Shown piece after piece: positions 1-10,469 of a stretch of DNA of 64,000 nucleotides (its first letter is position 1; every line of letters starts with the position of its first letter). Both the position numbers and the translations under genes were made by a program. The notes below the pieces were generated by a model that saw only the letters and a list, made by a program, of their open reading frames with translations, was not told where the DNA came from and did no database searches. Source of the DNA: Larus michahellis (lineage: Eukaryota > Chordata > Aves > Charadriiformes > Laridae); assembly GCF_964199755.1 (NCBI RefSeq), contig NC_133897.1, positions 169,746,511 through 169,810,510 of the forward strand. The letters run 5' to 3'.

Positions 1-1437
1 TGCCGGGACCGGCGGAGCACGGAGCGGCCGTGCCGGCGGCTCTGCCGTCACCACGGGGCTGCTGTGCCGGTGGCTCTGCCGTGCCGGTGGCTCTGCCATC
101 ACCGTGGGGCTGCCGTGCCGGTGGCTCTGCCCCGTCAGCACGGGGCTGCCGGTGGGTCCGCGTGCCGCGAAATGGATGCTGGCCGGAGGGAAAGAGGCCG
201 GCACCTTTACGTAACCGGCGGCTGCGCTCCGGTGAGCGCCGGCACTGCCCGTCCCGCTCCCTGCCGGGACACACACCCCCACACCCCCCCCCACTCTGGG
301 CATGGGAAACCCCCCAGTGTGCCACAAACTGGGATAAACTGGGGGGGGGGTTGAACCTAGCCCCCCCCACGGGGTCAGCACAGAGGGGGTAGGGGAGGGC
401 GAGCGGTGGGTGCGGAGGTTCCGGGGGGCTGTTGGTGGAGGCAGCATGGGGGCCTCTGGGTGCTGGGGGGGGGTCTGGCATCCTCAGGGATGGGGGGGGG
501 ATGACACCCTGGGGTCCTTAAAGGAGGAGGGGACCCTAAAGCCCCCAAGGGGAGGGGGGGTGCCTGAACTCCCCACTGAGCAGGGGGGGTGGGGGGTGTC
601 GGGGGAGGGCCCCCAGCAGGATGGGTGCCCAAGGGGACCCGGGGGGGGGCTCAGTAGCTGGGGCGGGGGTTCCTCAAAGCCACGGGGTGACAAGGACTGG
701 GGGGGGGGAGCCCCCCAGGTTTTGGGGAAAGGGGGGGGAGGGAGATGAGGGGGTCCCCCTGGTTTGAGGGGGGGCAGGGGGGTCCAGTGCCCCGGCTGGA
801 AGCCCCCACCGGGGCTGAGGGTGACCGGGGATTGGGGGAGGGGGCCCTGGGTGGCTGCGAGGGAGAAGGGGGGGGCTTGATGGGTGTCAGTCATGGCGGG
901 GGGGCAGACATCAGGGACCAGTGTCGGCGGCAGAGAGGCCCCACAGAGGGGGGTTGGTGGCCACCGAGGAGGCCCTGGAGAACGGGGGGGGCCGATGCTC
1001 TATGAGGGGATGGGGAGGCCCTGGGGGGAGTTCGGTGGCCACTGCGGAAGCCCCGGAGAACGGGGGTCGTTGGCCCATGGGGGGATGGGCTCGGTGGCCG
1101 ATGAAGGGACAAAGATGTCCCGGGGGGGGGGGAGGGGGGGAGGTCGTTGGCCCATGAGCGGATGGGGAGGACCCGGGGGGGGCTCGACGGCAACCGGGGA
1201 GATCCCGGAGGAGGGGGAGGGGGGTCGGCGGCCTAAGAGGGGACGGGAAGGACCCGGGGTGGGGGGAGGGTGTCAGTGGCCACCGGGGAGGCCCCGGAGG
1301 AGGGGGGATCGGTGGCCCATGAGGGGACGGGGAGACCCCGGGGGGGATCGGTGGCCCATGAGGGGACAAGGCGGCCCCGGGGGGGGGTCGGTGGCCGCCG
1401 GGGAGGCCCCGGGGGGGCCCGCGGGGCCCGGCCGTAC
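1..1437. repeat. ZFTRAF1 intron 1 with minisatellites
   Basis: Intronic sequence of ZFTRAF1 on the minus strand, left of its exon 1 donor. I see no exon here. Bases 1-175 hold a short tandem of a CCGTGCCGGTGGCTCTG-type unit. Bases 930-1430 hold a longer, diverged tandem built on GGTGGCCCATGAGGGGA and a G-rich spacer. The stretch between them is G-rich and low in complexity. Long open frames across it come from the repeats and base composition. Confidence 0.6.
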
Positions 1438-1770
1438 CTGGTAGACCGAGGCCTTGGGCAGGTCGAGGCAGACGGTGCAGCACAGGACGGAGTAGAGCCG
1501 CTCCTCCAGCTTGACGCTGCCCGCCGCCCCCTCGGGCCCCCCCGCTCCCGTCCCCGCCGCCCTCAACCGTTTCTTGGGCGGCGCGTCGGGGTCGGCGCCC
1601 GCCTCGCCGTGAGGCCGGGCCCCACCGAGCAGCGAACCCGCCTCCTCGGCGCCTCCCGCCTCGCCCGGGCCGCCTGCCGCCGCCGCCGCGGGGCCGGGGA
1701 GGGCCGCGGAGGGGGCGGAGGGGGCGGCCGGGCCCCCGCCGGCCTCACGATCCTCCGCCCCGGACATCAT
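1438..1770 (-). CDS. ZFTRAF1: ZFTRAF1 (CYHR1) first coding exon, partial gene
   Basis: This is the 5' coding exon of the cysteine/histidine-rich, TRAF-type zinc-finger protein formerly called CYHR1. It starts at a tandem ATG-ATG (1765-1770) and runs 111 codons to a GT donor read on the minus strand at 1437-1436. The N-terminal 60 or so residues are Ala/Gly/Pro-rich and low in complexity. A basic PPKKRLR motif follows. The exon ends at the start of the RING-like finger: [18 protein letters not shown], which I recognise as the conserved CYHR1 segment. The rest of the gene lies off the left edge. The human protein is a little-studied zinc-finger protein and I assign no reaction. TMEM276 lies just upstream on the same strand, as in human, where I recall a TMEM276-ZFTRAF1 read-through locus. 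Confidence 0.85.
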
Positions 1771-2154
1771 CGCCGCCACCGCCGCCTCACCCCGCCACCG
1801 CCGCCGCCGCCATCTTGGCCGCCCCCCTCTCCCTCCACCGGCCCCGCCTTCCCGGCCCGTCAGGGCCCCGGCCAATCGCCGCCCGCGGGAGGCGGTGCCA
1901 ACGCCCAAGCGACCAATCGAAAGCCACGCCGGCGCCGGCGCCACGCCCCCCGCCGGCGGGCCTGGAGTCGCAAACTTCAACGCCATCACACGCTCCCCCC
2001 ACCTTCCCCGGCGGGGGAGGTGGAGGGGCGGGGCCCGGAGTGACGTCAGAGAGGGAGCGGGCCAATGGGCGAGGGGGCGCCCGAGGGGGCGGGGCCGGCG
2101 CGCGGGGGCGGGGCGCGTGGCGGGGAGCTCCCGGGGGGGGCGGGGCGGGGGGCG
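1771..2154 (-). promoter_or_regulatory. ZFTRAF1: ZFTRAF1 CpG promoter with CRE and CCAAT boxes
   Basis: A CpG-dense stretch directly upstream of the ZFTRAF1 start codon. It has a perfect CRE palindrome TGACGTCA at 2041-2048 and CCAAT pentamers at 1872-1876, 1913-1917 and 2062-2066. There are also GGGGCGGGG-type SP1 boxes around 2085-2150. No TATA box is visible. The transcription start is not defined by the sequence. This arrangement is typical of a housekeeping promoter. Confidence 0.6.
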
Positions 2155-3475
2155 CTCCACCAGTGCGGCCCAGTGCGGCCCAGTATGGACCAACACGGAC
2201 CAGTATGGACCAGTAGAGACCAGTACGGACCAGTACGGACCAGTAGAGACCAGTGTGACCCAGTACGGCCCAGTGCGGCCCAGTAGAGACCAGTACGGAC
2301 CAGCACGGACCAGTACGGACCAGCACGGACCAGCACGGACCAGTATGGACCAGTAGAGACCAGTGCGGCCCAGTACAGACCAGTAGAGATCAGTGTGACC
2401 CAGTACGGACCAGTAGAGACCAGTAGAGACCAGTGTGACCCAGTATGGCCCAGCGCGGCCCAGTGCAGCCCAGTACAGACCAGTACGGACCAGTATGGAC
2501 CAGTGTGACCCAGTACGGCCCAGCGTGGCCCAGTACGGACCAGTATGGACCAGTAGAGACCAGTGTGGTCCAGCACGGCCCAGTATGGACCAGTAGAGAC
2601 CAGTGTGACCCAGTACAGCCCAGCACGGCCCAGCACAGCCCAGTACGGACCAGTATGGACCAGTAGAGACCAGTGTGACCCAGTGCGGCCCAGCACAGCC
2701 CAGTAGAGACCAGTGTGACCCAGTGCGGTCCAGCACGGCCCAGTACGGACCGGCATGGACCAGTAGAGACCAGTGTGACCCAGTACAATCCGGTACAGAC
2801 CAGTATGGCCCAGTAAAGACCAGTACAGACCAGCACGGCCCAGTACAGACCAGCACCGACCAGTGCAGCACAGTAAAAACCAGTACGGCCCAGTACAGAC
2901 CAATACTGACCATTATGGCCCAGTAAAGACCAGTACAGACCAGTGCGGCCCAGTAGAGACCAGTGCGGCCCAGTATGTCTCAGTGCCCCCCAGCACCTCC
3001 CAGTACCCCCAGTGGCCCCAGCACCCCACAGACACGGGAACTCCCCAAACCCACTCAGTGCCACCAGTTCTCCCAGTGTCCCCAGCCCCAGTGGGACCAG
3101 TGCCCCCATTCACCCCAGTCCCAGTGTGACCAGTGCCACCAGTTCCCCAGCTCCAGTGCCACCAGTTCCCCCAGCCCCAGTGTGACCAGTGCCCCCACTG
3201 CCCCAGTGCCCTCACCGCAGTGTGACCAGTATGCCCAGTCTCCCCAGTCCCAGTGTGACCAGTACTCCCAGTACCCACAGTGCCCCCAGTCCCAGTGTGA
3301 CCAGTGCCACCAGTACCCACAGTGCCCCCACCCCAGTGTGACCAGTGCCCCAGTGCCCCCAGTCCCAGTGTGACCAGTGCCACCAGTGCGCCCCGTGCCC
3401 GCACCCCAGTTTGGCCAGTGTCCCCGCCCCAGTGTGACCAGTCCCCCCCCCCAGTTTGCTGTCCCAGTGCCCCCG
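2155..3475. repeat. CCAGT decamer tandem array
   Basis: From 2161 to 3000 the sequence is a run of 84 successive ten-base units of the form CAGTNNNNNC or CAGTNNNNCC. It keeps the ten-base register throughout, with substitutions but no insertion or deletion. From about 3000 to 3475 the array continues as a looser CAGT-based repeat whose register slips. It lies between the 3' end of TMEM276 (3712) and the ZFTRAF1 promoter. Because ten is not a multiple of three, all three minus-strand frames read the same ten-residue peptide repeat, so the long open frames here are by-products. Confidence 0.9.
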
Positions 3476-3711
3476 CCCGAGTGCCCCCCCCAGCCGCGGT
3501 GACACCGGTGCCGGCCGTGCCGTGGCCACGGTGGCCCCGCTGGCTGCTGGCCCCGTCCCACAGCCCCGGCGCTGGGGACCCGCCAGCCCCCTCGGGGACC
3601 GCGCTGGCCCCCGGCCCTGCGCTAACGAGGGCCCTTAACGAGCCCGAGCCACCCGGGGGTGACGCCGGTGGCACGGGGTGACGCCGCACAAGGACACGAG
3701 GGGACCATGGG

Positions 3712-6491
3712 TCACCGCGCAGCGGCTTTACTGTGGCTCAGCCCCCGCTGCAGCGCCAGGCTCCCGGCGGCCAGCACCCACGGGTGCCCCCCGTGCCGGC
3801 CACCGGGCAAGGGCAGCAGGTTGCCGGCGGCCAGGAGGAGGCTGCCCAGCGCCGCCGGCCCGTTGGCGGTGAGGGCGGCCAGCGTGAGGACGCTGGTGGC
3901 GGTCAGGACGGTGACAGCGCGGGCGGCCAGCAGCCGGCCCTCCTCGGGCAACGTGGCGGCCACGGGGGCCAGCGCGGTGGCCAGTCCCAGCAGCAGGTTG
4001 GCGGTGGCCCGGTCACCGCTGAGGCGGTGGAAGCCGAAGGCCACCAGGGGTTGGGCCAGCACGGCCGAGACCCAGGCGCCGGGCAGGGGGTCGGGGTGTC
4101 CCCCCGCTGTCCCCCCGGGCCACAGCGGCTCCAGGGCGTCACTCGCCGCCCCCAGCGCCTGCAGCAGGAACCCGGCCGCCGGCCCCGCCGTCACCTGCGG
4201 GACAGAGGGACAGGAGGGGACACGGTGGGTGGCAGGGCGCCGGACGGGTGAGATGGGACCAGCCGGGTGACACGGAACTGGCCGGGTGACGTGGGACCAG
4301 CCCGATGACACAGGACCGTCCTGGTGACAGGGGACCAGCGCGGTGACAAGGGACCGTGCCGGTGACAGGGGACCAGCCGGGTGACACAGAACTGGCAGGG
4401 TGACGTGGGACCGGCTGGGTGACACGGGAGGATCCCAGTTTCGTGGGACTGTCTGGGTGACGCAGGACTGTCCCGGTGACACGGCACTGTCTGGGTGACA
4501 GGGAACTGGCAGGGTGGCACGGGACCTGCTGGGTGGCACAAGCCTGTCCCAGTGACATGGGACTGGAAGGGTGACACGGGACTGGCCCAGTGACAAAGGA
4601 CCAGCTGGGTGACGGGGGACCGGCCCAGTGACTGGGGATCGGTTGGGTGACACGGGACTGGCCAGGTGACAGGGGACCGGTCCAGCGGCACAGGACTGTC
4701 CTGGTGACGTGGGACCGTCTGGGTGACAGGGGACCAGAAGGGTGACATAGGACTCTCCTGGTGACGTGGCACCAGCTAGACGACAGGCATGGGACCAGCT
4801 GGGTGACAGGGGACCAGCGCAGTGGCACGGGACTGTCCTGGTGACACAGGACCGGCTGGGTGACATGGGGCTGGCAGGCTGACACAGGACTCTCCCGGGG
4901 ACGTGGGGCTGGCTGGGTGACAAGGGACCGTGCCGGTGACATCGGACCAGTTGGGTGACAAGGGAGCAGCCTGGTGACAGGCAGCCCCACCCGGGTGACA
5001 ACCCCCTCCTGGTGCCACCCTCCCCACCATCCCTGGTGTCCCCACCATCCCCGGTGTCCCCACTGTCCCCGCCATCCCGGTGTCCCCACTGTCCCCACCA
5101 TCCCCGCCATCCCGGTGTCCTTGCTGTTCCTGGGCCCCCCGTCACCCCCGGTGTCCCCGCTGTCTCCCCTGTCCCCGCCATCCTGGTGTCCCCGCCATCC
5201 CCAGTGTCCCCGCCATCCCTGCTGTCCCCACCATCCCCGCTGTCCCCGCCCTCCCGGTGTCCCCACTGTCCCCTCCATCCTGCTGTCCCCAGTGTCCCCA
5301 CCGTCCCCTCCATTCCGCCATCCTGCTATCCCCACTATCCCGGTGTCCCCTCCATCCCGATGTCCCCGCCATCCCTGCTGTCCCTCCATCCTGGTGTCCC
5401 CGCTGTCCCAGTGTCCCCACTGTCCCCTCCATCCCGCTGTCCCAGTGTCCCCTCCATCCCGCTGTCCCTGCCATCCTGCTGTCCCCACTGTCCCCTCCAT
5501 TCCGCCATCCTGCTATCCCTGCCATCCCGGTGTCCCCACCATCCCTGCTGTCCCCTCCATCCCAGTGTCCCCACTGTCCCCTCCATCCTGGTGTCCCCTC
5601 CATCCCAGTGTCCCCGCTGTCCCCTCCATCCCGCTGTCCCCTCCATCCCAGTGTCCCCGCTGTCCCCTCCATCCCGCTGTCCCCTCCATCCCGCTGTCCC
5701 CTCCATCCCGGTGTCCCCACTGTCCCCTCCATCCCGCTGTCCCCTCCATCCCGGTGTCCCCACTGTCCCCTCCATCCCGCTGTCCCCTCCATCCCAGTGT
5801 CCCCGCTGTCCCCTCCATCCCGCTGTCCCCTCCATCCCGGCGTCCCCACTGTCCCCTCCATCCCGCTGTCCCCTCCATCCCGCTGTCCCCTCCATTTCAG
5901 TGTCCCCTCCATCCCACTGTCCCCACTGTCCCCTCCATTCCGGTGTCCCCTCCATCCCGCTGTCCCCTCCATCCCGCTGTCCCCTCCATCCCGCTGTCCC
6001 CTCCATCCCAGTGTCCCCGCTGTCCCCTCCATCCCGCTGTCCCCTCCATCCCGGTGTCCCCACTGTCCCCTCCATCCCGCTGTCCCCTCCATCCCAGTGT
6101 CCCCGCTGTCCCCTCCATCCCGCTGTCCCCTCCATCCCGGCGTCCCCACTGTCCCCTCCATCCCGCTGTCCCCTCCATCCCGCTGTCCCCTCCATTTCAG
6201 TGTCCCCTCCATCCCACTGTCCCCACTGTCCCCTCCATCCCGGTGTCCCCTCCATCCTGCTGTCCCCTCCATCCCGGTGTCCCCACTGTCCCCTCCATCC
6301 CGCTGTCCCCTCCATTCCGGTGTCCCCTCCATCCCGCTGTCCCCTCCATCCCGGCGTCCCCACTGTCCCCGCCATCCCGCTGTCCCCCCCGCCGCCCGCC
6401 CCCCCGCCGCCCGCACCTGCCGGGCCCGCCGGGCGCAGAGCAGGCAGACGGCGCAGAGCAGCACCGGGCCGCACCCGCCGCCGGCGCCCAT
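3712..6491 (-). CDS. TMEM276: TMEM276, two coding exons
   Basis: A small multi-pass membrane protein of unknown biochemical role. Exon 1 is 6417-6491 (25 codons; the start ATG reads at 6491-6489). Exon 2 is 3712-4194 (161 codons including stop). The join is in phase 0 and gives about 185 residues, close to what I recall for human TMEM276. Landmarks shared with the human protein are AAGFLLQ near the start of exon 2, GAWV, PLVAFGFHRLSGDR and the following ATANLLLG. Four or so hydrophobic segments follow. The 2.2-kb intron consists almost entirely of minisatellites. The gene lies upstream of ZFTRAF1 on the same strand. No canonical AATAAA is seen just after the stop, which would suit read-through into ZFTRAF1 but does not prove it. 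Confidence 0.8.
4200..4990. repeat. Minisatellite in TMEM276 intron (GGGTGACACGGGACTG type)
   Basis: A tandem array of diverged units of about 18-25 bases built on GGTGACACGGGACTGGCC and GGGACCAGCTGGGTGAC. It fills the exon-proximal third of the TMEM276 intron. Long minus-strand open frames through it are repeat artefacts. Confidence 0.85.
4991..6400. repeat. Minisatellite in TMEM276 intron (TGTCCCCTCCATCCCGC type)
   Basis: A long array of a 17-base unit TGTCCCCTCCATCCCGC mixed with a 9-base TGTCCCCAC unit. A higher-order repeat lies on top: roughly 5730-5938 recurs at 6030-6238, exactly 300 bases later and almost identical, including a rare TTTCAG variant unit. This implies a recent segmental duplication inside the array. 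All six frames are open over hundreds of codons, and none looks like a protein. Confidence 0.9.
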
Positions 6492-6880
6492 GGCTGGGAT
6501 GGGAGGGGGGAACCCGGGGCCTGGGGGGACAAGGAGAGGCGGGTGTCAGGCCGGAGCCGACCCCCCGCTACCCCCGGTGCCCCCCGGCCCCCCCCGTTAC
6601 CGGCCCCGCTCCCGCCACTTCCGGCCTCCGCGCGCGGCCACCGAGACGCGGGATGGAGCGTCGCGGGGGGCGGGGCCGGGAGGTGGGCGGGGATGTGGGC
6701 GGGGCCATCATCCGGGCGGGGCGGTGGCGCGGGGAGATGGAGGTGGGCGGGGAGATGGGCGGGGCCTGAGGGCCGGGGGCGGGGCCTGAGGGCTGGGGGC
6801 GGGGCCTGAGGGCTGGGGGCGGGGCCGTGGGGAGCCCGCAGGGGGCGGGGCGGGGGGTGCACGAGTGGACGTCGGGGGGC
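6492..6880 (-). promoter_or_regulatory. TMEM276: TMEM276 promoter region
   Basis: GC-rich sequence upstream of the TMEM276 start. An ETS-type CACTTCCGGC lies near 6618-6627 and repeated GGGCGGGG boxes lie at 6700-6850, including three copies of a GGGGCCTGAGGGCTGGG unit. No TATA box is present. The position fits a CpG promoter; the start site is not determined. Confidence 0.5.
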
Positions 6881-6883
6881 AAA

Positions 6884-8038
6884 GGGGGGTAAAAAGGGGG
6901 ATAAATGTGGGTAAAGGGGGATAAAAGGTGTGTAAAGGGGGTAAAAAGGCGGTAAAGGGGGGGAAAGTTGGATAAAAGGTGTGTAAAGGGGGTAAAGGGG
7001 GGGTAAAGGGGGGTAAAAAGGGGTGTAAAGCTGGGTAAAGGGGGGTAAAAAGGGGTGTAAAGCTGAGTAAAGGGGGATAAAAGGTGTGTAAAGGTGTGTA
7101 AACGGGGGTAAAAGGTGTGTAAAGGGGGGCAAAGGGGGGTAAAAAGGGGGATAAATGTGGGTAAAGGGGGGTAAAAGGTGTGTAAAGGGGGTAAAAAGGC
7201 GGTAAAGGGGGGGAAAGTTGGATAAAAGGTGTGTAAAGGGGGTAAAGGGGGGGTAAAGGGGGGTAAAAAGGGGTGTAAAGCTGGGTAAAGGGGGGTAAAA
7301 AGGGGTGTAAAGCTGAGTAAAGGGGGATAAAAGGTGTGTAAAGGTGTGTAAAGGGGGGCAAAGGGGGGTAAAAGGGGGGGTAAAGGTGAGTAAAGGGGGG
7401 TAAAAGGTGAGTAAAGGGGGTAAAAACTGGGTAAAGGGGGGTAAAAAGGGGTGTAAAGCTGAGTAAAGGGGGATAAAAGGTGTGTAAAGGTGTGTAAAGG
7501 GGGGCAAAGGGGGGTAAAAAGGGGGTAAAGGTGAGTAAAGGGGGGTAAAAGGTGAGTAAAGGGGGTAAAAAGAGGGGTAAAAAGGGGGTAAAGGGGGGTA
7601 AAAAGGGGGTGTAAAGCTGAGTATAGGGGGATAAAAGGTGTGTAAAGGTGTGTAAGGGGGGGTAAAAGGTGTGTAAAAGGGGGCAAAGGGGGGTAGAAAG
7701 GGGGGTAAAAGGTGAGTAAAGGGGGGTAAAAAGGGGTAAAAAGGGGATAAGGGGGGTAAAAGGTGGGTAAAGGGGTTAAAAAGGGGGGTAAAGGGGGGTA
7801 AAAAGTGCGTAAAGGGGGGTAAAAGATGTGTAAAGGGGGGTAAAGGTGTGTAAAGGGGGCAAAAAAGTGGGTAAAAAGGGGAGTAAAGGGGGGTAAAAAG
7901 CGTGTAAGGAGAGGTAAAGATGGTTAAAGGGGGGTAAGGGTGTGTAAAGGGGGGTAAAAAGCGGGGTAAAGGGGGGTAAAAAGGAGAGTAAAGGTGTGTA
8001 AAGGGGGGTAAAGGGGGGTAAAGGGGGGTAAAGGCACA
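6884..8038. repeat. GGGGTAAA-type array
   Basis: A purine-only plus strand made of short units such as GGGGGGTAAA, AAGGGGTGTAAA and GGTGTGTAAA. A block of about 210 bases recurs with a 250-base offset (about 6892-7105 and 7142-7355). The strand asymmetry is extreme, with almost no C on the plus strand. The 929-residue minus-strand frame running through it is repeat-derived. Confidence 0.9.
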
Positions 8039-8650
8039 CGTGGGTGTGCGGGGGGGGGTGTGGGTGTGGGGGGGCTCGTGGGGGTGCAATAAAGGTGAGC
8101 GGGGGGGGCGGGGGGGCGTGCGTGTGTGCGCGGGGGTGTGTTGGGGGGGGCGCGTGTAAAGGTGTGGGGGGTGTGTGGGGGGTGTGTGGGGGGTGTGTGC
8201 GGGGGGTGTGCGGGGGTGTGTGCGGGGGGTGTGCGGGGGTGTGTGCGGGGGGTGTGCGAGTGTGCGGGGGGGTGTGCGGGGTGTGCGGGCGTGTGCGGGG
8301 GGTGTGGGGTGTGCGGGGGGGTGTGTGGGTGTGTGTGTGGGGTGTGTGGGGTGTGCGGGGGGTGTGCGAGGGTGTGTGCGGGGTGTGGGGAGGGGTGTGG
8401 GGGGGTGTGTGCGGGGGTGTGTGCGGGGTGTGCGGGCGTGTGCGGGGGGTGTGGGGTGTGCGGGGGGGTGTGCGGGGGTGTGTGCGGAGGGTGTGCGGGT
8501 GTGTGTGTGGGGTGTGCGGGGGTGTGTGCGGGGGTGTGGGGGGTGTGTGTGGGGTGTGTGCAGGTGTGTGTGGGGTGTGCGGGGGTGTGTGCGGGGGTGT
8601 GTGGGGTGTGCGGGGGTTGTGCGGGGGTGTGCGGGGGTGTGCGAGTGTGC
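8039..8650. repeat. GTGTGCGGGG-type array
   Basis: A tandem array of GGGTGTGTGCGGG and GTGTGCGGGGGT units. It is again C-poor on the plus strand and has alternating GTGTGCG stretches. It adjoins the GGGGTAAA array on the left and the GTGTCACCGTGCAG array on the right. Confidence 0.85.
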
Positions 8651-8689
8651 GCAGGCGGCCGTGGGGCGCGGAGGGGGCGTGGGGCGTGC

Positions 8690-9690
8690 GGGACACGGCG
8701 CAGGCGTGCACAGGCGTGCGGGGCACCGTGTGCGTGTGTGTGTGCAGGGTGTGTGTGTCACCGTGCAGGGTGTGCGCAGGGTGTGCGCTGGGTGTGTGTC
8801 ACCGTGCAGGTGTGTGCGTGTGTGTGTGTCACCGTGCAGGGTGTGTGCAGGGTGTGCGCAGGGTGTGCGCCGGGTGTGTGTCACCGTGCAGGTGTGTGCG
8901 TGTGTGTGTGTCACCGTGCAGGGTGTGCGCAGGGTGTGTGTCACCGTACAGGGGTGCGCAGTGTGTGTCGCTGTAGAGGTGTGCACGTGTGTGTGTCACC
9001 CTGCAGGGGTGCGCAGGGTGTGCGCCGGGTGTGTGTCACCGTGCAGGGGTGTGCATGTGTGTGTGTCACCGTGCAAGGGTGTGGGGGGTCATGCATGCAC
9101 GTGTGTCACCGTACAGGTGTGCGCAGGGTGTGTGTCACTGAACAGGTGTGTGCCGGGTCATGCACGTGTGTGTGTGTCACCGTGCAGGTGTGCGCAGTGT
9201 GTGTGTCACCGTGCAGGTGTGCGCAGTGTGTGCCACCGTGCAGGGGTGCGCCGGGTGTGTGTCACCATGCAGGTGTGCACGTGTGTGTGTCACCGTGCAG
9301 GGGTGCGCAGTGTGTGTCACCGTGCAGGGGTGCATAGTGTGTGTGTCACCATGAAGGTGTGCGCAGGGTGTGTGTCACCGTACAGGGGTCCGCAGTGTGT
9401 GTCACCGTAGAGGTGTGCGCAGTGTGTGTGTCACCGTGCAGGGTCCGCAGTGTGTGTGTCACCCTGCAGGGGTGTGCAGGGTGTGCGCAGTGTGTGTGTC
9501 ACCGTACAGGTGTGCACCAGGTGTGTGTCACCCTGCAGGGGTGCGCAGGGTGTGCACGTGTGTGTGTCACCGTACAGGTGTGCGCAGTGTGTGTGTCACC
9601 GTGCAGGTGTGTGCACAGTGTGTGTGTCACCGTGCAGGTGTGTGCCGGGTGTGTGTGTCACCGTGCGAGCGTGCACCGGGTGTGGGCAAT
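8690..9690. repeat. GTGTGTCACCGTGCAG array
   Basis: About thirty diverged copies of a unit of roughly 30-36 bases centred on GTGTGTCACCGTGCAGG and followed by TGTGCGCAG. Open frames rich in Cys and Val across it are repeat products. Confidence 0.88.
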
Positions 9691-9769
9691 GTCCCCCCCG
9701 GGGGGTCGTGCAGGCGTGTGCAGGGGTGTCCTGACCCCCACCCGACCCCCACCCCCACCCGGGCACGTG

Positions 9770-10280
9770 CTGCAGCGGGGACCCCCCCCCGGCGTGTCCC
9801 ACAGATGGGGACCCCCCCCGACCTCCCCCCGACCCCCCCCCAGGTGTGTCCCAGAGATGGGGACCCCCCCCCGACCCCATCCCGACCCCCCCCAGGGGTG
9901 TCCCACAGATGGGGACCCCCCCCCGACCTCCCCCCGACCCCCCCCCAGGTGTGTCCCACAGATGGGGACCCCCCCCGACCTCCCCCCGACCCCCCCCCAG
10001 GGGTGTCCCACAGATGGGGACCCCCCCAGCCCACCCTGACCCCCACCCAAGCACATCCCGCAGCGGGGACCCCCCCCGCCATGTGTGTCCCGCGGTGGGG
10101 ACCCCCCCCCCAGCCTTGTCCTTGACCCCCACCCAGGGGTGTCCCACAGTGGGGACCCCCCCCAGCCCCATCCCCGACCCCCACCCGAGCGTGTCCCGCA
10201 GCGGGACCCCCCCAGCCCCCTCCCGGGGTGTCCCACAGACGGGGGACCCCCCCGTCGCCCCCCCCCCCCCCCCATGTCAC
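9770..10280. repeat. C-rich minisatellite (GGGGACCCCCCCC type)
   Basis: Units of about 60 bases containing GTGTCCCACAGATGGGGACC and long C runs, repeated about eight times. It lies between TMEM276 and GPAA1 with no gene visible. Confidence 0.82.
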
Positions 10281-10469
10281 GACACGGCCACCCCCCGCCG
10301 GGGACGAGGTGGGGGGGAGGGGGCGACACCCCGGGACCCCCCCGCCGCACCCACACAGCGGGTGCCCCATACGGGGGGGTGGAACCCCCTGCCCCTGGGG
10401 TGCCCCATGGCGGGGGGGGATCCCCGGACCCCCCGGGTGTCCCCATGGCGGGGGGGGGCAGCTCCTGGG

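Noticed and set aside
1273-2913. A 546-codon minus frame starting in the CCAGT array and entering ZFTRAF1
   Set aside because: The decamer array has no stops in any minus frame. Only 1438-1770 has family similarity, and the start there is supported by the ATG-ATG and the promoter upstream.
6884-8038. The GGGGTAAA array as an interstitial telomere
   Set aside because: Vertebrate telomere repeats are TTAGGG. This unit is GGGGTAAA with variable G number and no TTAGGG tract.
6197-8986. A 929-codon minus-strand open frame rich in Pro, Thr, His and Phe
   Set aside because: It runs through several unrelated tandem arrays and into the TMEM276 intron. The peptide is only repeat units, and the other frames are open too.
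8126-9410. 400-codon Cys/Val-rich plus-strand frames resembling keratin-associated or metallothionein-like proteins
   Set aside because: The Cys residues come from the GTGTGC repeat unit. There are no conserved spacings, introns or signals, and neighbouring frames give the same pattern.
8690-9690. CRISPR-like array of repeats and spacers
   Set aside because: Units are diverged throughout, spacers are not unique, and this is a vertebrate genome.
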